Below, piece after piece: positions 44,631 to 56,374 of a stretch of 64,000 nucleotides of DNA (the first letter of the stretch is position 1; every line of letters begins with the position of its first letter). Both the position numbers and the translations under genes were made by a program. The notes beneath the pieces are model-generated. The model searched no databases and had not been told where the DNA came from. It was given only the letters and a program-made list of their open reading frames with translations. Source of the stretch: Triticum aestivum (taxonomy: Eukaryota > Streptophyta > Magnoliopsida > Poales > Poaceae); assembly GCF_018294505.1 (NCBI RefSeq), contig NC_057804.1:249668156-249732155 (forward strand), given 5' to 3'.

Positions 44631-47600
44631 TGTCACATCCCTAGTTCTGACAATGCCTAGTGCATGCATTAGAGTGTTACATCATGTTTAAATTTCATTT
44701 AAACCTGAGATGGGGATTGACTAAGCCCTAGCACCAAATGGATTCAACTAGTGTCAAAATAAAACCTTTTTCATTGAACTCAAAATGTCCTCTAAAAATG
44801 TTCAACATTTCTGGTTTGAGGTGGAAGCATCTACCAAAAATGGTTTATATTTTTGCAGGACATATTTGGTCACTGAATTAAATCATATAGTATTTTCATT
44901 TGGGCATTTAAATGCTATTAAATATTTCAAATGCTCAAATAATCATAAACTAAAATGTTTACTGTTGGATATATTCTAAACAGTAGCCATGATTAGTTTC
45001 ATGATTTTTGAAAGTGTCTGAGTATTTTTAATAAAGCCCTAAATTTACAGAATAATAGAAAACTGAGATAATTAGAAAAAGAGAGAGAGAGAAGGAAGTT
45101 ACCTGGCCTTACCGTGCAGCCCACCAGAGCCTGGCCCAGCTCCATCTGGCCGGCCCAGCCGGCCCAGCCCACCTCCCCCCCTTGTCCTCTTCCTCCTCTT
45201 CCAGGAGGACGAACAGAGGCGAGGCGTGGCGCACGCCGACGCTGCCTCGGCCACCTCCTGCTTACCTGCTTGCCGCTGGAGGCACCCGAGGGAGCCACGC
45301 ACTCCCCCTCGCCCCCCCTGCACCTCTCTCCTCTCCCTCACTCGCTGCTCTCTTTCCCCTCTCCCTCTTCGTTCTTCGCCCGAACAGAGAGCCGCCACCG
45401 TCGTTCGCTGCCACCACGCCCACCATGCTCCTCTCGCCTCCCCGTGTAGTCTGCAAACTCCGCCACCGCCTGTTACGTCGCCTCGAGCAAGCCCCGAGCG
45501 CTCGGACGCCCCAATTCGACCGCATCGACTCGTCTTCAAGCTCCGGTCGCCGGAGATCACCGTCGCTGTCCCGTCGCCCCAGGCCTTCCCCGAGCACGCC
45601 GATCGTCTCATCGTGATCTCCGTGAGCCCCTGCTTCGTTTTCCCCTAACCCCATGTCCGATTTCGCGCTCCAGCCGCTCCCTCCACCGGAGCCGAGACGC
45701 TCCGCCGCACGGGCTCGTCGCCGGTGAAGCTCCGGTGACCTTTTGGTCCCACGCATGCGTCCGTTGCACTCGTTGCGTCCCGTAGAGTAAAACTAGCGCG
45801 ACAACCGTCTTGTTTGCACACCACAGCGCCGGTCCCGCGAACCCCCGAGCTCCGGCCGCCGCCGGGGTCGATGCCGCGCTCAACTCCGGCCACCCCACGC
45901 CCTCTCGTGGGTCCCCCTAGATGCGCGGGAGCACGGGCTCACTCTTGGTGCCCTCAGCGCGACCAGCCGCGGGCCGTAGCGCCGTCCCGAGCAACTCCGG
46001 CGAGGTCTCGCCATCGCCGTGGTCGCCGGCGTCACTCGCCGACGTGGCCACTTAATTAAGGCGTAAACACCCCGCTAATCACCCACTAGAGCCACTGCCA
46101 AGTGGGCCCCCGTGCCTAATTAATTAGTTTAACCTCTCTGTTAAATTAGCACTAATCTCAGAGGGCCCCGCCTGTCACCGTTGACTTTGCCATGTCAGCA
46201 TTGACCGGACCCACCAGTCAGCCTCTGTCCCTGCCTGTTACACTGACGTGCGGGTCCCAGCCGTCAGGTTTGACCCGAGCCAGCCCAGTTGACCCTGATG
46301 ACGTCACTGTGACATGGGGCTGACGCAATAAGTATTTTCTGGATTTAAAAATAATCAGGAAATTCCAAAAAATAGCTAAAACTTCAATAAATCATAGAAA
46401 TTCAACCGTAACTCCAAATTAAATAAATTATATATGAAAAATTATCAGAAAAATTCAAGGAATCCATCTGTCCCATTTACATGCATGTTAGAACAACTTA
46501 TCACTACTGTTTAGGGCAAATGAAGTGAATGACATTTAAATAACCACATATGGAGTTTGAATTTGAATCTTGGATTCAAACCAACTTCATTTAATCTGGT
46601 TTTAGATGCATTAGCCCAAAACACATTCATTTTGCCATGTCATGATCATGCATCATATTGTGCATTGCATTGATTGTGTTCCCTTCTGTGTTGCCGGTAT
46701 TTGTCCCCTCTCGATAGACGTGATACCGATGATGCGATCGTTGACACTGATGAAGACTCAATGCTATCTTCAGAAGTGCCAGGCAAGCAAAACCCCCTTG
46801 TTCATTCCGATAAAATCCCACTCTCTCGCTCCTGCTCTCTTTTACTGCATTAGGACAACAACGACATATTTGATACTTGCTGCGGTAGCTGAACCCTTTA
46901 TCCTTTGCATGACCTGTCATTGCCACAGTAAATAGATGAAACCCACTAGCATGAGTAGGAGTTGTTTGAGCCCAGATGTGCCTACTCATTCATGCTTGTT
47001 GTCATGCCTGCTACTGCTTAGAGTTGAGTCAGGTCTGATTCATCGGGGATGAATCAGAGGCGTGTGAACATGTCCCCATGTGTGTGAGCTAAGTGTGTGA
47101 ACACGATTTGGTAAAGGTAGCGGTGAGAGGCCATGTAGGAGTACATGGTGGGTTGTCTCATTGCAGCCGTCCTTAGGAAATGAGTTCTGTGTTTATGATC
47201 CATGACCAGCTACTACCACACATTGGAATGCTTAAGTGCCCCTCTCGACTTATTAATCAACATGATCTCTGTCCAGGAGTTGCAACTAGTTTCTGGTGTT
47301 TGTAGGTAGTGTTAGTAGTCTACCAAGTGGCACCCGGTACAGGTGGGCTTGGGACAGACTAGGCACAGTGGCACGGTGTACCAAGTGGCACCCGGTTGGT
47401 GGGCTTGGGAACCCTGCTCACATCGTTTGGGGCCGTGAGCGACACCCCGGCCGGATCTCTTTGCGGATGGAACCCGAATAGGCGATAAACCTGGACGAGA
47501 GACTTGTTCGGTTAGTCAGGTCGTGGCCGACTCCCTCGCCCGGCTTCCGCTTGAAGGTTGCCGAGGTACATGACGTGTACAGGGCGGTAAGTGGCGAGAG

Positions 47601-48845
47601 CGTGTGTGAAGAAGTACACCCCTGCAGGGTTATCATTATCTATTCGAATAGCCGGATTCCTCGGATATGGAAACGTGGACCCCTTGTACAGTTCATAGAC
47701 AAGTGAAAGTGGATACTCTAAAATACGCAAGATAAGCGTGAGTGCTATGGATGGCGTTCTCGTAGGGAGACGGGAGCGGATCCATAGTGGTGTATTGGTT
47801 GGTGAATATGTGGACTCGTGTGCGCCACTTCAAAAGAGTTACTTGCAGTCGTAGTTCAGGATAGCCACCGAGTCAAAGCTGGCTTGCTGCAGTTAAACCC
47901 CACCATCCCTTTGTTGATAATGATGCATATGTAGTTAGTTCTGATGTAAGTCTTGCTGGGTACATTTGTACTCATGTTTGCCTATTTTATGTTTTGTGCA
48001 GAGAGACTTCAGTCTCACTAGTAGTTCCGCGTGGACTTCGACGTTTAGCTTGTTACCTCAGCTACGATCTTGTGCCCTCGGCAGGATCTGATAAATAGTC
48101 AGGCTTCTCAGCCCTTTTCATTTATAGATGTCTGTACTCGGACATGATAGCTTCCGCTTGTGCTTTGACTTGTATGCTCTGATTGTTGGGTCATGAGACC
48201 CATGTTTGTAATATCTCGCTCCTCGGAGCCTATTGAGTAAAATACTTGAGTCGTAGAGTCATTTTGTGATGCCATGTTGTATTGCACATATCGAGCATAT
48301 TGTGTGTATGTTATTGAAATGCTCGGTATGTGCGGGATCTGACTATCTAGTTGTTTATCTTTAGTAGCCTCTCTTACCGAGAAATGTCTCCTAGTGTTTC
48401 CACCGAGCCATGGTAGATTGCTACTGCTCCGGAACACTTAGGCTGGCCGGCATGTGTCCTTCTTCGTTCATGTGTCTATCCCTTTGGGGAAATGTCACGC
48501 AATGAATACCGGAGTCCTGTTAGCCTGCTACAGCCCGGTTCACCGGAGTCCTGCTAGCCCAGTGCTACAGCCTGGATTCACTCGCTGATGACCGACACGT
48601 TCGATGCTGGGTCATGGATGCCTGTCCCTGTAAGTCTGTGCCACTTTGGGTTTACGACTAGCCATGTCAGCCCGGGCTCCTTATCATATGGATGCTAGCG
48701 ACACTGTCATATACGTGTGCCAAAAGGCGCAAACGGTCCCGGGCTAAGGTAAGGCGACACCCGTGGGAATACCGTGCGTGAGGCCGCAAAGTGATATGAG
48801 GTGTTACATGCTAGACCGATGTGGCATTGAGTCGGGGTCCTGACA
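44631..48845 (+). repeat. LONG 3' LTR (4215 bp)
   Basis: About 99% identical to the 5' LTR by hand comparison. It contains the 40-bp segment absent from the 5' LTR (from about 47992), which includes the inverted repeat GAGACT-TC-AGTCTC. Confidence 0.95.
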
Positions 48846-49766
48846 TCTAAGAGGCCGAAAATCGGATCAGACTGTATATGGCCCAACTGTGTTCTGGGCC
48901 TTTAGTAGGCCGAAAGAGAAACTAGGCTGTTATTGGACCATGAAGAGCATGGGCCGTTAAGAGGACGAAACTAAGGTCCGTCGGCAAATGGCCCAACTCA
49001 TTTATGGGTCGTTAACAGGTTGAAAGACACACTAGACTGGAAATTGGCCCAACACTTAAATGGGTCACTAAAAGGCCGAAAGACGTACATCCTAAAAATT
49101 GGCCCATCCCTTGAATGGGCCGTTAACAGGCTGAAACCACATCGGGCCGATATTGAGCGCAAATATATAACGGGTTGTTAACGGGCTCAAACTAACGATG
49201 GGCTGCAATGGTGTCAAATAGTTAATGGGTCATTGACGGGCCGAATTGGTACATCTCATATGGTCCATGGGCTTAAATGGAGAAGACACAAGTAGGCCCT
49301 ATATGGGCCGGTTTGCTAATTTTGACTGGGCCGGCCTCTTTCGCCTAAATGGGCCACTATTGGGCCTTGCCACTTGCCAACATATCATAGGCGCCTCCTG
49401 TATAATGAGTGGGTAACATCTGTTCCAATGCCGAGCTGACACGTGGATCCTCTAGCGAATGAGAATTTTACACGTGGAAAGTCCCCATTGGTCGGGGTTG
49501 TTAACAGGTTATCGAATCCAAACCGGAACCCGAAAGCTTAACAGTGACCCATTACAATGGATGCCACGTGTTGGTTACCCTTTATGAAAACACTTCCATG
49601 ACGCGCCATTTATCATCATGGAAGTGGACACTTCTGTGATGATAATTTTGGTATTGTCATGGAACACTTCTACGACAGCACATGTATGACTATCTTGATT
49701 CTATCAAAAATCGTCATGGAGGTACATGCAAGACAGAAAATGTGACCTAGTGTGACAAACATGTAT

Positions 49767-49795
49767 CATCATAGAAGTGGTTTTTGTTTGTAGTG
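49767..49795 (-). repeat. CACTA terminal inverted repeat (right end)
   Basis: The minus strand reads CACTACAAACAAAAACC followed by ACTTCTATGATGA. The sequence outside, from 49796, is GYP-B internal sequence, so the border is sharp. Confidence 0.82.
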
Positions 49796-50248
49796 TGGGA
49801 AGCAGAGCGTGATGCCGTACAACTCCTGGATGAGACAAAAGGAGCGTCATTGTGCTCTTGCCTCCTTGGACCAATCACGATGGCGGTTTGACACGGTTAG
49901 GGCTGAACTTGGTGGCCAACCTCCTGATTAGCCAGCGTGATCATGCTCGCTAGAAGGATGAGGTATCTAGGTAGCCCCTGTGGCCCCAGCTCCTGCTCCA
50001 ATACTCGTGGGGGCGACGGTCGCACTTCCCGCGGTGATCGTGCCGCTCATGGTGTCCACTCCACTCGCATGGCTGCGGTGCCTGTGACACCTGCAGCCGC
50101 AGGTGAAGGGGCCTTCAAAGTGAAAGGGTGCACTGCGCACCGCTCTTCTTCTTGGGATCCATTGACGATGTAGAAGACGATGAAGGTCGACGTGCTGGCT
50201 GTTGTCTCAGATTCGCACAAGCTAGACCCCTACCTAGCACACTAAAGA
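49796..50248 (-). repeat. GYP-B second-unit leader/gag start, truncated by CACTA
   Basis: Matches 59515-60149 next to the 5' LTR (GGGAAGCAGAG; TTGTGCTCTTGCC; GACGATGTAGAAGA), with an internal deletion of about 180 bp. Its outer end is exactly the CACTA terminus. Confidence 0.85.
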
Positions 50249-51203
50249 TGTCATGGAGGAGCACGATCATGTATGGGGTAGGTTTGCCCCTTTCTGGTTT
50301 GGCAGGTTTCGATCACATTGCACAAAGAGCAGAGGCAGAAGGGCAGTGCAGCGAGGGACAACTCTCTTTTACCCAGGTGCAGGTCCCTTAGCAGCGTAAA
50401 ACCCTACCCCTGCTTTCCTGGAATGTATTGGAGGAACACAAAGACACAGAGCGCTCAAGCCCGACAAGGATTCCTCGGGGAAAGCAGCTACGCGCGTACA
50501 ACTGTTGAGGCATCAAAAAACTGAACCCATTGCTAGGTTTCCTCAGGCCTCCTTTTATAACCTAAGGAGCGACCACAGTGGCAAAACAGTCATTATGGCA
50601 TGATTAGATAGCTAATAGTGCTATCATACCTAACTTTGGCAGTTAAGACAAAGTGCATTAAATGCAATGCTAGGTGTCCTATGGAGAGGTAGCCCCGGCA
50701 AGGTTTCTCCACCGCTTGCCTAACTACCTCTTATCTGCACAACAGCCTCTGGGATGGGTGTCATTAAAGGTAACTGTTTCTCCTGCTGGTTGCCATGTGC
50801 TGGACGAGATTCACCTAGATGCTCGAGAGCTCAACACCACACTGATTAGTGACTCTGTGTGATAAGGTGGAGAGGTGGCGTCTACGCGGAGGTCTACCAG
50901 CATGGAGCCTGCCGGGATCTTGTCTTGTGTTCTTGTTTTGGTCCTGGCGGCCCCGGGTACCGTGCCGCGGTGGCTTGGACTAGTCCCCGGGTGCAGTCTC
51001 GACCACGCCGGCCCTGTTAGCCCGGCAAGGGAGGCTTTTTTGGGAACCTTCTGGTCAGTTTGATCTTCTTAATGTGCTCCTTTACCTCATGAAAAGCGGT
51101 TTGTCTGGCTTATCCTATGTCAAGCATTGATACTTGATGTATGATTTGTTGCACGCCGGTGCACAAGTCCAGGCGGCAAACACAAATGTTTGTTGCACCG
51201 ACA
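50249..51203 (-). repeat. GYP-B shared LTR (955 bp)
   Basis: The minus strand starts TGTCGGTGCAACAAAC at 51203. A TATA box on the minus strand is at about 50551-50560. It differs from the partner LTR at many positions. Confidence 0.92.
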
Positions 51204-51717
51204 GGAGCCCCCGGGCCTGGTCCATACATGTCGCCAGACATCGTTCGAGTAGGCCCATCAAATGCATAGGCATAGTTATTAGCCTTGCCAGGGCTGGTGC
51301 TGTGTTTTTGAGATCTTCTTTGATTCTTCATTAATCTGGTCTTGAGTCAGCCCCCAAGCTTCTCATGGTATCTTCAACACTTAGATAGCGTACATCGTTC
51401 ATGTTGTAAACCAACGGCGCCCAGGTCTACGGGAACCCATCAGGGCGCCCGCGTGTGAATCTGGGTTACTGCCATTTTATCTTTAGCTCACCCACTACAC
51501 CTATCGTTTCTGCCACGTGCGTCGCATGCATTGCGCAGTGTCTTTAGTGGATGCGCAGGGTGAGGGAACGTGGGCCTTGGCAGAATACACAACACTTGGG
51601 ATTAGTGTAGTGGGGCGGCTGATGAATCTGGACACCCTCCAGGGACGCGGAGGGCTGGATTAGGGGAGAGGGGCAGTTGCTCCAGAATAGTGGAGAGCCA
51701 GCTCCCCCTCGCTCCCG
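51204..51717 (+). other. GYP-B region between shared LTR and antisense gene
   Basis: The first bases (minus CCGGGGGCTCC against the LTR) are the likely polypurine tract. The rest has no ORF of note and would hold the upstream part of the antisense promoter. Confidence 0.5.
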
Positions 51718-51725
51718 CTATAAAA
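51718..51725 (+). promoter_or_regulatory. TATA box of the GYP-B antisense gene
   Basis: TATAAAAG, 53 bases before the ATG at 51778, on the strand opposite to gag-pol. Spacing allows a short leader. Confidence 0.65.
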
Positions 51726-51777
51726 GAAGGCGTGGGGGAGTGGTGATGCTAATACCATTCCTCCCTTCTCAAACTTT

Positions 51778-52674
51778 ATGGCTACTTCCACCATGGAGAG
51801 AGGAAGAGGTCGTAATCGTGCTTTGACCGTAGCGATGAGAGCTTCTCTTCGACACCCGACTCCTATATCCACTGCTGCTGCAGAGGCTGGATCCAGCGCA
51901 TGAGGTGGAGTTGCAGGGCGCGTTTGGGGTCGAGGCAGCGCCTGCGGTCGAGGTAGATAGAGTGGCACACTCGTTGCATCTCCTGCAACTTCTCCAACAG
52001 CGCCAAAAGGCCACGTGGGTGACACGGTGCTGGAGTTAATCAACAAGCCATGTGATCCTCTGCGCAGCCACCTGTGGCTCCCTTGCCCCTTCGCCAGGGT
52101 GGTGGAGGTCGACCAGTTGCTTGCGATGCGGCTGCACATGAGCAGCTACTGTAATGGCGTTATGTGGGTCAACGTCGAGTTCCCCGCTCCTCGCATCATA
52201 CTTCTCAAGCGGGGTTAGTAGACCTTCGCCCGCGCCCACTACCTTGCGGAAGGACACATCCTCTGCTTCAAGTTGGTGGAGTCCGATATGCTCTCCATCA
52301 AGGTCTTTGGGCACTCAGGTGCTCGCCTTGGGTGTTGCATGGAAAGCTCGAGCGACAACAAAAGCTCCTCCACGAGCGACAGCTACGAGGAGGACACTGG
52401 CGGCGAAGATGGCAACGGAGAGTCCCCAGTCGTCAAGCATGAAGACGATGACTCGGACTCCGGCAGAATGTCGGCCGCACCATCATCGTCAGCTAGGCGC
52501 CGACAGCACCATCATCTGCAGCTGGACCCCGATGGAGCGATTTGCCGGGGGTGCTTGACCTGGACGTCACGCTTCCTCCAGCTGGACCCCGGCAGGCTCG
52601 TGGACTCTGGCTTCATCTTCCCTGACGATGTCCCTGCTGAGCTGCGTCCCTCAGGTACTGGCGGCGGTGACTAG
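51778..52674 (+). pseudogene. GYP-B antisense gene: B3 DNA-binding-like protein, four in-frame stops
   Basis: One frame runs from the ATG at 51778 (MATSTMERGRGRNRAL) to the TAG at 52672-52674 (299 codons). It is interrupted by a TGA at about 51900, a TAG at about 51957 and TAG-TAG at 52216-52221. From about codon 95 the sequence reads as a plant B3 domain: LWLPCPFARVVEV, LHMSSYCNGVMWVNVEF, IILLKRG, then after the double stop TFARAHYLAEGHILCFKL and LSIKVFGHSGARLGCC. The double stop falls at the conserved G-W-x-x-F position, so it hits the domain core. A Ser/Asp/Glu-rich acidic linker follows (SSSTSDSYEEDTGGEDGNGE). B3 domains bind DNA in ARF, RAV and REM proteins, and REM-like is closest in style. 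No intron is needed. It could also be called a host-derived capture. Confidence 0.8.
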
Positions 52675-53448
52675 GGCATTGCCTAGCCGCTCTCTCTGTC
52701 TCTGGTCTCTTTTTCCTTGCTGGGGAGGTGCCCTCCCGATCTTGTCAGACCGCATCCCGCTGGTCCTGACGGGGTCAAGATGGGCTTCTGCCCAGGCGCT
52801 CCTTCTGCCCTCTTTCCTTCTCAATGTAACTCCTAGGAGGAGAGGGACAATAAAGGCATGATGGAGAACTTATCTTGTGAAATCAAAAAATGTAGGCACT
52901 CGCCAAATTTGAAATAAATTTATGTAATCCTTCATCCATGTGGATACTCGTATGATTTGTACTTGTTTGTCCCATGCTATTTCGAAAAAGAACTTGTCGG
53001 ATACTTCTACATGTATTTAGACACGCCAAAGGACAAGCCCTCAATACCCTTTCATGAGCAAAGTTTTCGGCAAAGCCTCTTGCCAGCCTTTAACGCAGAT
53101 GCTATCAAACCTCATTTAGTGAGCTTGAAAATGGGTTAGGAGCACAAATAAAGGCTGGTCCCTTACCAATCTCTCCAAACGCAGCTACAACTAACATTGT
53201 TGAGTGGAGTCAAATCAAGGACAGGAGCGCGAATGGTAGATGCAGCAAGGTTTCCTCGCATGCAAGTTTCTCATACATAAGTATTACATGGAGTGATGGG
53301 GAGTTACAGAAAAGTGAACTTATCGTTCTTCGTTGTGCTTCTTATCGTTTTACATAAGAAAGGGTTGCCAGGGACTGAATGCACGGGCTAGCTTGCTTCT
53401 ATCCTCATCCTGGGGAAATTGCTCGTGAGGAACCCTTCTGTATTTACC

Positions 53449-53450
<2 letters not shown>
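52675..53450 (+). other. Downstream of the B3-like gene
   Basis: A probable 3' UTR with AATAAA at 52849-52854. Beyond it is unassigned AT-rich sequence without coding signal, up to the GA microsatellite. Confidence 0.5.
52849..52854 (+). terminator. Polyadenylation signal for the B3-like gene
   Basis: AATAAA 175 bases after the stop codon, on the same strand as the B3-like gene. Confidence 0.5.

Positions 53451-53505
<55 letters not shown>
53451..53505. repeat. (GA)27 microsatellite
   Basis: Uninterrupted GA repeat of about 55 bp, inside GYP-B between the antisense gene and pol. Confidence 0.95.
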
Positions 53506-53508
<3 letters not shown>

Positions 53509-53639
53509 GGATAGCACAAGGCCCTTTACGACATTTCAGTCATCTTATCCGAAAACTAGTGTAATCACATTCAGATCATACTTAAGCAAACAACAAATCA
53601 TGCATGCAAGTTTTGTGAAAACATTTTATTTTATTCAGC

Positions 53640-54744
53640 TATGCACAGGGCCTGCGGCCGGCTTTGTACGAAGGGTTACAAGTCTCGTAGACTATGCTTG
53701 TACAAAACAGGCTGCCGGGACAAGGCCCGGCAACAGGGCCTTACGGGTAGAACTTGCATTGGGATGCCATCCTTGGTCTCCAAACGGACTGCGCCAGGTC
53801 TGGTGACACGTACTACCTCGTAAGGGCCTTCCCACTTTGGCATCAACTTGTTTGACCCTTCGCAGACTGAACACGCCTAAGGACAAGGTCGCCTTCCTCA
53901 AGGCTCCGGGCATGAACCCTGCGGCTGTGAGAGCGGCGTAGGGCTTGCTGGTAACGTGCAGCACGCACAGCTTCCTGGAGACGATTCTCCTCGAGGAGAG
54001 TGGCATCATCATGCCCCAGCTGCTCTTGCGCTACTTCATCATAGGCAAGTACTCAACGTGACCCGTACGTGAGTTTTGTGCGGAGCACTGCTTCTGCACC
54101 ATATATTAGGGAGAAGGGGTCTGGCCAGTACCTCGATTTGGTGTTGTTCTAATTAACCAAAGAACCACCGGAATCTCATCAAGCCATCGCCTGCCGCATT
54201 TTTGTAACTTGTCAAAGGTTTTTTTCTTGAGGTCGTGCAACACTTCATCGTTCATCCTTTTAGCCCGTCCGTTGCTCCTTGGATGGGCGAAGGAGGCAAA
54301 ATATACCTTACTCCCAAGGCTCTGGATGTACTGCATGAAGGTGCGCTCATGAATTGAGTGCCATTATCGGTGATCACCCTGTTGGGTATTCCAAAACGAC
54401 ACACCAATCCTTTAAAGAACTGGACAGTTAATCGCGTTGTCACCTTCCTCACTGGCTCTACCTCGAGCCACACTGTAAACTTGTCGATTGCTACACACAA
54501 GAATTCAAAGACCCCAGAAACGCGGGGAAAGGGGCCCAAGATGTCGAACACCCAAACCACGACAGGCCAGGATAAAGGGATTGTTTGTAGGGCCTAGAAG
54601 GTTGATGAATGTTCTTGGAATCGAATGACACGCTTCACACTTAATGACAAGCTCAGTTGCATCCTGGAGCGCGGTGGGCCAATAGAAACCTTGTCGGAAA
54701 ACTTTCTCAACAAGTGCTCTTGATCCTCGGTGCGAGCCACACAC
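53640..54744 (-). pseudogene. pol: GYP-B integrase, catalytic glutamate replaced
   Basis: The zinc region (GFYWPTALQDATELVIKCEAC) is followed by the core (VFDILGPFPRVSG; IPNRVITDNGTQF), read in two frames. The third catalytic position, normally in a G-Q-A-E-R context, reads HPRSNGRAKRMNDEV, so glutamate is now lysine. WLIRTTPNRGTGQTPSP follows. The C-terminal domain (54010-53640) is frameshifted. The enzyme is dead several times over. Confidence 0.82.
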
Positions 54745-55017
54745 ACCCTCCGTTTACCTCTGCCAATAGCACTAGTCCATCTTCCCGGCTCATTTTAACA
54801 TCACACCATTCGGCCTCTTTCTATACAGAGTGTCATCCACAAACGGATATATACTCGACTGGTGGGACACCTTTTCAGATTCCTCTGAGTCATCGGGAAG
54901 TTCTCTTGTTTGCAGGAATTAGACTATGTGTTGCACCCATGTCGGAGCCTGTGGCTCGACAACAAGTACTAAAGGTGGTTCCTCTGTCGTGGGAGCGCTA
55001 ACCTCGACAACGAGAAC

Positions 55018-56368
55018 TTAGGGTTCTGCTAGAGGATGCAGCTCACCAGCCAACATAAGGTTCCCCCCGGCAGCCTTCTCACCAGTGGCTCTAGGGACCT
55101 CTGCGAGGAAATGTCTATCAGTGCTTATTTTTCTTCTCTTTCGGGCCAATGTTGATGGAGAGACTAATGGTCGAGTCAGGTGGAGCAAAAAAGTTCCTGG
55201 TTCCACAGGGAGCTTCTGGGCGGCACACATGGATAGGTGATCTGCAACGCCATTCTCCGCACAAGGTACGTGTTCCATTTGCAACCCATCAAACTACCCT
55301 TCCAACTTTCTCACTTCTTCCACATATCCCTCCATCAGCAGGCTCTGGTAATCCTTATTCACTTGTTTCACAACAAGCTGAGAATCACCACAAATGATTA
55401 GCTTCTTTATCCCCAATTCTATTGCAATCCTTAGGCCGGCAAGGAGCCCCTCATACTCCGCCGTGTTATTTGTAGCATCCTCCCTAGGGAAGTGCATCTA
55501 GATGACATACTTGAGGTGCCCTCCGGTGGGGGCGACAAGAAGCACTCGAGCCATGACGCCTTGCAGCGAGAATGCACCATCAAAGTACATGATCCACTAC
55601 TTAGGGGCCTCCTTGTAGGGGAGGGCTGTTTCTGGCACCTCTTCGTTTGGCATTGGTGTCCATTCTGGAATGAATTCTGCCAGTGATTTCAAACTTCAAA
55701 ACAAAACTTGACAGTTCCAGTGCCCATTCCACTACCCCGCCGGTAGCCTCTGGATTCCTCAGAATGTGTTGCAATGGGACGCGGGTGACAACTATGCTCT
55801 CATGAGCTTGGAAGTAATGGCGAAGTTTCCTCGAGGCCATGAGGAGGCCGAAGATCAAATTTTGCACCCCTAGAGTACCTTGACCTAGCCCCCTGTAGGA
55901 GGAAGCTGACAAAGTAAACTAGTCGTTGCACCATTTTCTTCCTTGCTAACACCTTCTGATTATCAGCATCTACTTGTGTCCCACCTTCCTTGTCAATGCC
56001 AAGCCCTGCCGGGGATAGGTTTGTCTCATCACTAGGAGCCTCTGTAGCTTCCGCCTCTTTGTTAACCACTTCCCTTTGTGCAACCAACGCAACACTAAGC
56101 ACTTGATTTGTTGCTGCTAAGTACAGTAGGAAAGGTAGGTTTTTAAATCCTGCAGTGCATCCTCTGCCTCCGGGGTCCATTTCATTGGTCTTGCTTTCTT
56201 CAAGATTTTGAAGAACGGTGAGGCGCACTCAGGGGACTTCAAAATGAACCTGCTCAGCACAACAACGCAACCAACCAGACGCCTCACATCCTTGATGGCT
56301 TCCGGGGCTTGGATCTGATCTACTGCTTTGATCTTGTCAGGGTTGTCTTCTATCCCTCGCTGAGACAC
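55018..56368 (-). pseudogene. pol: GYP-B tandem RNase H region
   Basis: 56368-56117 is the RT thumb/connection (VRRLVGCVVVLSRFI). 56228-55601 holds the first RNase H in shifted pieces (LYLAATNQVLSVALVAQRE; LIFGLLMASRKLRHYFQAHE). 55497-55018 has the second domain: NNTAEYEGLLAGLRIAIEL, ICGDSQLVVKQV and a degenerate ENGVADHLS. Dual RNase H supports Tat lineage. Several stops are present. Confidence 0.82.
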
Positions 56369-56374
56369 AAAATA

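Larger units (their letters stand above)
36472..48845 (+). mobile_element. LONG: Ty3/Gypsy-like retrotransposon with 4.2-kb LTRs, coding region eroded
   Basis: 12,374 bp. LTRs are 4175 bp (36472-40646) and 4215 bp (44631-48845) with TGTCACATCC...GTCCTGACA ends. The TSD TCTAA is at 36467-36471 and 48846-48850. PBS and polypurine tract set plus orientation. I count about 40 single-base differences and one 40-bp indel between the LTRs (about 1%). At a commonly used grass LTR rate of 1.3e-8 per site per year this means a few hundred thousand years. The internal 4 kb has no long ORF. LONG is inserted in the CACTA subterminal region. Confidence 0.93.
36000..49795. mobile_element. CACTA (En/Spm) transposon right end, split by LONG; left end not found
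   Basis: 36000-36471 and 48851-49795 are one sequence interrupted by LONG. They carry many copies of short motifs such as AATGGGCC, GTTAACAGGCCGAAA and GGCCCAA in both orientations. The terminal 230 bp carries repeated TCATGGAAGTG / TCATAGAAGTGG motifs. The plus strand ends GGTTTTTGTTTGTAGTG at 49795, which read outward-in is CACTACAAACAAAAACC, a CACTA terminal inverted repeat. Subterminal arrays like this bind the transposon's TNPA-type protein. The flanking TGG (49796-49798) could be the 3-bp target duplication. No matching CACTACAAAC end is visible to the left in this window. Confidence 0.8.

Noticed and set aside
49400..49560. Possible separate MITE in the CACTA end region
   Set aside because: No inverted ends or TA/TTA duplication could be found; it fits as CACTA subterminal sequence.
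53379..53564. ORF containing an Arg-Glu run
   Set aside because: It is the translation of the (GA)27 microsatellite.
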